DNA of 44,717 nt from Acidobacteriota bacterium (GTDB lineage: Bacteria; Acidobacteriota; Thermoanaerobaculia; Multivoradales; Multivoraceae): positions 3,182 to 47,898 of the forward strand of contig JAPPFP010000002.1 in the NCBI GenBank assembly GCA_028877275.1, read 5' to 3'. Position 1 is the stretch's first letter. Each line of letters begins with the position of its first letter. The position numbers and the translations under genes were made by a program. Of this stretch, positions 41,725 through 44,717 are shown piece by piece. Below the pieces are notes generated by a model, which had not been told where the DNA came from, made no database searches, and saw nothing but the letters and a program-made list of their open reading frames with translations.

Positions 41725-42959
41725 TCCGAAGGCCAGGGCGTCCCCAGGTCCTCCTCCGGTACCGGCCGCATCCCCAGGTTGACGAACTTCTGCAGCCGCT
41801 TCCCTTCGTAGGTCTCGGTCGTGTAGATGTTGCCCTTCGAGTCCGTGGCGATGCTGTGGACGGCGAAGAACTGGCCCGGCTGGCGACCGCCGTCGCCGAA
41901 GGCGTACAGCACCTCCATGCTCGCGCGCTCGATCACGTAGACCTTCATGTTCTGGCCGTCGGCGAGGTAGAGGAACTTCTGCTCCTCATCCGGCGAGAAG
42001 GCCACGTCCCAGGTCGATCCCTGGGACAGGGTTTCGGGCGCGATGAAGACCTCGTTCACGAAGGTGCCGTCGGCCTGGAACACCTGGATCCGGTCGGCGG
42101 CGCGGTCGCAGACGTAGAGCAGGCCGTCGGTGGAGATGTCGGCGCAGTGGATCGGACCGCGGAACTGGGTCGCGGGCGGATCGCCGGGGACGTACTGCCC
42201 CAGGTCCAGCTCGTCGTCCGGCGCCTCGCCATAGGCGCCCCAGTAGCGCTTGAACTCGCCGGTGTCGGCGTCGATCACGACGACACGGCGGTTGAAGTAA
42301 CCGTCGGCGACGTAGATCTCGTTCGCCTCCGGATCGACCGACAGCTTCGCCACCCGGCCGAAGTTCTCCATGTCGTGGCTGTTGCGCACGAACCGCGGCT
42401 CATCCTCGCCGGCGCCTTCGTTGACGAGGGCGTTCGCTTTGCCTACCTGCATGAGGAACTGGCCGTCCCGGGTGAACTTCAGCGCGTGGGAATCGCCGCC
42501 GCCGTTGCCGCCGATCCACACGTTGTCCATGTGATCGACCAGGATGCCGTGGTTCGACGCCGGCCACTCGTACTCGCCGGTCTCGCTCGGACCGCCCCAG
42601 TGGCCGACCAGGTTGCCGTCCGGATCGAACTCCAGCACCGGCGGGGCCGGAATGCAGCACTCGGAGAGCGGCGGATCCTGCGCCGCGCCGATCTCGTTGA
42701 TCGCGCCGAAGGCGCCCGGCGTGTTCCGGTGAACGATCCAGACGTGGTCCCGCGAGTCGACCGTTACACCGATCGCCGGACCCAGGATCCAGTGGTTCGG
42801 CAGCGGCTGCGGCCAGAAGGGATCGACCTCGAAACGTGGCGCCATCGGTCCGTCGCCGGCGGCATCGTCGCCGCCGTAGCCGCCACCACCGCAGGAGGCG
42901 AGAAGGAACACAGAGGCCGCGGCGCAAGCGAAAACACAGGTCGAACGGTTCAGTTTCAT
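41721..42959 (-). CDS. NHL-repeat lipoprotein resembling peptidyl-alpha-hydroxyglycine lyase (PAL)
   Basis: A 412-residue lipoprotein (lipobox LLASC) carrying a six-bladed propeller. It matches PAL, the second half of animal peptidylglycine alpha-amidating monooxygenase, at key places: SNHGILVDHMDNVWIGG (H137), YVADGYFNRR (Y221), RGPIHCADI (H271), CDRAADRIQVF and FAVHSIATD (H368). These are the positions of the three zinc His and the catalytic Tyr of PAL. PAL cleaves alpha-hydroxyglycine peptides to amides and glyoxylate. Whether this protein does so is inference; many bacterial relatives are untested. GAGGAAGG is 8 bases before the ATG. It is convergent with the PQQ gene. Confidence 0.82.
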   Translation of the reverse strand: MKLNRSTCVFACAAASVFLLASCGGGGYGGDDAAGDGPMAPRFEVDPFWPQPLPNHWILGPAIGVTVDSRDHVWIVHRNTPGAFGAINEIGAAQDPPLSECCIPAPPVLEFDPDGNLVGHWGGPSETGEYEWPASNHGILVDHMDNVWIGGNGGGDSHALKFTRDGQFLMQVGKANALVNEGAGEDEPRFVRNSHDMENFGRVAKLSVDPEANEIYVADGYFNRRVVVIDADTGEFKRYWGAYGEAPDDELDLGQYVPGDPPATQFRGPIHCADISTDGLLYVCDRAADRIQVFQADGTFVNEVFIAPETLSQGSTWDVAFSPDEEQKFLYLADGQNMKVYVIERASMEVLYAFGDGGRQPGQFFAVHSIATDSKGNIYTTETYEGKRLQKFVNLGMRPVPEEDLGTPWPSD

Positions 42960-43038
42960 CGGCGGCCTTCCTCGTCGTTGGAGTCCGTCATCTTCCGCGG
43001 TTCTGCCGCGAGTCTGCTGCTGCCAGAGCGGAAGGGTC

Positions 43039-43044
43039 AGTGTA
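43039..43044 (-). promoter_or_regulatory. Putative -10 element TACACT for the NHL lipoprotein
   Basis: TACACT on the minus strand lies 79 bases before the ATG at 42959. It is the same hexamer as three other -10 candidates in the window. Confidence 0.35.
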
Positions 43045-43102
43045 CAACGGGCCAGACTGGGTGCGCCGGCGTCCCCGCCGGCATTCTGGACGGCGCGACG
43101 GT

Positions 43103-43108
43103 TAGCAT
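43103..43108 (+). promoter_or_regulatory. -10 element TAGCAT for the HupE-like gene, leaderless type
   Basis: TAGCAT is followed by 7 bases and CTG at 43116, the same geometry as the leaderless starts elsewhere. It helps choose a start where no ATG, GTG or TTG is available. Confidence 0.3.
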
Positions 43109-43115
43109 TCGCTGC

Positions 43116-44486
43116 CTGTACCGCCTCCGTTCCAACGCGTTTCTGCGACTTCACTTCGGCTGCGCAGTCCTCGGCGCAGCGTCGCTGCCCTTCGCCGGCG
43201 CCGCGGCCGCGCACGAGGTGCCCGGCAGCGTCACGGTCCAGGTGCTGGTCAAACAGCAGGACGACCGGCTGCAGGTGCTCGTACGCGCACCGCTCGAAGC
43301 GATGCAGGAGATGCAGTTCCCGGTCGACTACCGGGGCATCCTGGACCTCGAGGCGCTACGCGCCGGCGGCCTGTTCGTGGAAGCCGCCAACCGCTGGATC
43401 ACGCCCAACCTCGACCTGTACGCCGGCCGCGACCAACTGCCGACGACGACCGTTGAGGCCGTCCGGCTATCGATCCCGTCCGACCGCTCCTTCACCGACT
43501 TCGACCGCGCCCTCGCCCACATCCGCGGTCCACCCCTACCGGCGACCACGCAGCTCGTCTGGCGACAGGCGCTGCTCGATGTCCACCTGGAGACGCCGCT
43601 CAGTGCTCATAGCGCCAGGGAACGACCCCGGTTCTCGATCGACCCCCGCTTCGGCCGCCTGGGCCTGCAGGTGCTCACGGTCATTCGCTACGAGTCGCCC
43701 GACGGCGATGCGCGAGCGCTTCAACTCGCCGCCGAACCCGGCCGGGTCCGCCTCGACCCGAACTGGGCGCAGGCCTCGATCCACTTCATCGCGATGGGCT
43801 TCGAACACATCCTGAGCGGCCTCGACCACCTGCTCTTCCTGGTCTGCCTGGTGGCGCCGCTCCGCCGCCTGCGCCAGCTCGTGCTCGTCGTGACGTCGTT
43901 CACGGTGGCCCACTCGATCACCCTGATCGCGTCCGCCGCGGGCCTCGCGCCACGCGCGCTGTGGTTCCCGACTCTGGTCGAGGTCCTGATCGCGCTCTCG
44001 ATCGTCTACATGGCCTTCGAGAACATCCTCGGAGTCGGCCAGGACCGCCGCTGGACCGCCGCCTTCGGCTTCGGCCTCGTCCACGGCTTCGGCTTCTCCT
44101 TCGCGCTCAGCGAATCGCTCCAGTTCGCGGGTTCGCACCTGGTGACTTCGCTGCTCGCCTTCAACGTTGGGGTCGAACTCGGTCAACTCCTGGTCCTGCT
44201 GCTGCTGATTCCCCTGCTGGACTTCGTCTTCCGGCGGCTCCCCGATGAACGGCTCGGAACCATCCTCATCTCCGCCCTCATCGTCCACACCGCCTGGCAC
44301 TGGACGGGCGATCGGGGTTCGGACCTGCTTCAGTACCGCCCCCTGGCGTCGCTGCTGGATCCGATCCCCGACGGCGTCCTGCCATGGGTTCTGGTGATCG
44401 CGGCAGCCGTGGTTCCGACCGGCCAGTGGCTGCGTCGACGACGCACCGGCACTCGGCACGGCGAGCCCAACGCTGCGTCCAGCTGA
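43116..44486 (+). CDS. HupE/UreJ-family membrane protein with a non-standard start codon
   Basis: About 456 residues. A signal peptide (SNAFLRLHFGCAVLGAASLP, cleavage near AAAAHE) leads a periplasmic domain of about 200 residues. A C-terminal membrane domain with 6-7 helices bears the HupE/UreJ_2 signature: FEHILSGLDHLLFL, TVAHSITLIAS, VEVLIALSIVYMAFEN, GLVHGFGFSFAL and IVHTAWHW. Conserved His and Asp suggest a metal (Ni/Co/Cu) transport role. The frame has no ATG, GTG or TTG near the signal peptide. CTG 43116, or ATT 43107, is the likely start; the -10 geometry favours CTG. It is divergent from the NHL gene. No hydrogenase or urease genes are nearby. Confidence 0.75.
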   Translation: MYRLRSNAFLRLHFGCAVLGAASLPFAGAAAAHEVPGSVTVQVLVKQQDDRLQVLVRAPLEAMQEMQFPVDYRGILDLEALRAGGLFVEAANRWITPNLDLYAGRDQLPTTTVEAVRLSIPSDRSFTDFDRALAHIRGPPLPATTQLVWRQALLDVHLETPLSAHSARERPRFSIDPRFGRLGLQVLTVIRYESPDGDARALQLAAEPGRVRLDPNWAQASIHFIAMGFEHILSGLDHLLFLVCLVAPLRRLRQLVLVVTSFTVAHSITLIASAAGLAPRALWFPTLVEVLIALSIVYMAFENILGVGQDRRWTAAFGFGLVHGFGFSFALSESLQFAGSHLVTSLLAFNVGVELGQLLVLLLLIPLLDFVFRRLPDERLGTILISALIVHTAWHWTGDRGSDLLQYRPLASLLDPIPDGVLPWVLVIAAAVVPTGQWLRRRRTGTRHGEPNAASS

Positions 44487-44499
44487 CGACGTCCAGCCT

Positions 44500-44526
44500 G
44501 TGGAGTGGCCGGGGGAGGGGTCACGG
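44500..44526 (+). repeat. Left arm of a perfect 27-bp inverted repeat
   Basis: Starts GTGGAGTGGCCGG and ends GGTCACGG, 13 bp after the HupE-like stop. It is exactly complementary in reverse to 44640-44666. Bases just outside and inside the arms do not pair. Confidence 0.95.
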
Positions 44527-44639
44527 CGGGCTCTGAACGAGCGACGCACGACGCCACAACGGGAACCGACGCCGATTCGAAGCGAGTGAAGCGAAGCGAG
44601 CGCCAGCTTCCCATCTTCCAAGAGAGCGCGAGCGGCCGT

Positions 44640-44666
44640 CCGTGACCCCTCCCCCGGCCACTCCAC
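44640..44666 (-). repeat. Right arm of the perfect 27-bp inverted repeat
   Basis: Reverse complement of 44500-44526 with no mismatch. After it come 51 bases to the window end in which I see no gene or signal. Confidence 0.95.
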
Positions 44667-44717
44667 GGGCGGGTGCGCGCCGCCGACGCTGCGCCGCTAC
44701 CGCACCGCCTCGGCGAG

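Larger units (their letters stand above)
44500..44666. repeat. 167-bp element bounded by perfect 27-bp inverted repeats (MITE-like or large hairpin)
   Basis: Two exact 27-bp arms flank a 113-bp centre that is not itself palindromic. The centre contains a short GAAGCGA-type repetition (GAAGCGAGTGAAGCGAAGCGAG). The minus strand is open through the whole element, but such a reading frame is expected at this GC content. No direct target duplication is visible at the outer edges. Options are a non-autonomous mobile element, a dispersed genomic repeat, or a strong transcript-end hairpin. I cannot count copies from this window. Confidence 0.7.

Noticed and set aside
44500..44666. Minus-strand small protein read through the whole inverted-repeat element
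   Set aside because: The frame is open and begins with GTG, but the ends are just the repeat arms and no domain or ribosome-binding site supports it. It would be reconsidered if conserved as protein in many copies.
1..44717. tRNA, rRNA, riboswitch, CRISPR, integrase, toxin-antitoxin or defence genes
   Set aside because: I looked for conserved RNA motifs, repeat-spacer patterns and typical protein motifs on both strands and saw none that I could support.

Overview
The window is GC-rich, almost fully coding and carries no rRNA, tRNA, CRISPR array or recognisable transposase or phage gene. The best taxonomic clue is family content. The first gene pairs a GWxTD-like domain with the VWFA-related domain typical of Acidobacteriota. 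A small secreted protein of the DSG-x-F-x-FF/KVLDGCG type, a cytochrome c/copper-monooxygenase-like protein, DUF2911, DUF3604 and LLM flavoprotein paralogues point the same way. I infer an uncultured, probably aerobic heterotrophic Acidobacteriota. The near-pure C tract at the extreme left looks like a contig-end artefact, so this is probably a draft or metagenomic assembly.

Layout. 1-5319 (+): VWFA protein, O-antigen-ligase-like membrane protein and an amidase-signature hydrolase. 5348-11155 (-): SDR, zinc alcohol dehydrogenase, PDZ protein with a Cys-rich tail, HpcH/HpaI aldolase, M42 aminopeptidase and a cis-prenyltransferase. 11302-16486 (+): outer-membrane barrel protein, TrkA and TrkH potassium uptake, SMP-30 lactonase. 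16491-18679 (-): DHRS4-like SDR translationally coupled to a PhoD phosphatase. 18757-25254: PLP aminotransferase (+), sulfatase-fold lipoprotein (-), DUF1499 (+), bifunctional beta-oxidation enzyme (+) and an LLM protein (+). 25244-28916: small secreted protein (-), carboxylesterase (+), MFS carrier (+). 28950-34297: cytochrome c/PHM-like protein with DUF2911 (-), diverging from DUF3604 and a porin-like protein (+). 34269-42959: two-subunit aconitase X (-), diverging from an acyl-CoA synthetase / quinone oxidoreductase / LLM / PQQ-dehydrogenase operon (+) that meets a PAL-like NHL lipoprotein (-) at a shared CTAG. 43116-44486 (+): HupE/UreJ-like membrane protein, followed by a 167-bp element bounded by perfect 27-bp inverted repeats.

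Function. Most genes are catabolic or envelope-related: acyl-CoA activation and beta-oxidation, dehydrogenases, periplasmic oxidation by PQQ and cytochrome proteins, hydrolases and outer-membrane barrels. No single known pathway accounts for the whole window.

Expression signals stand out. At least eight genes have a TAnnnT -10 element ending only 6-10 bases before the start codon, implying leaderless transcripts. Two genes (LLM at about 24310, HupE-like at about 43116) have no in-frame ATG, GTG or TTG in a sensible place. Convergent genes are packed with gaps of 33 bp or less, or with overlaps. The most unusual items are the terminal inverted-repeat element, the leaderless architecture, co-occurring PHM-like and PAL-like halves with all metal-ligand motifs, an orphan aconitase X, and the PDZ protein with tandem Cys-rich repeats.
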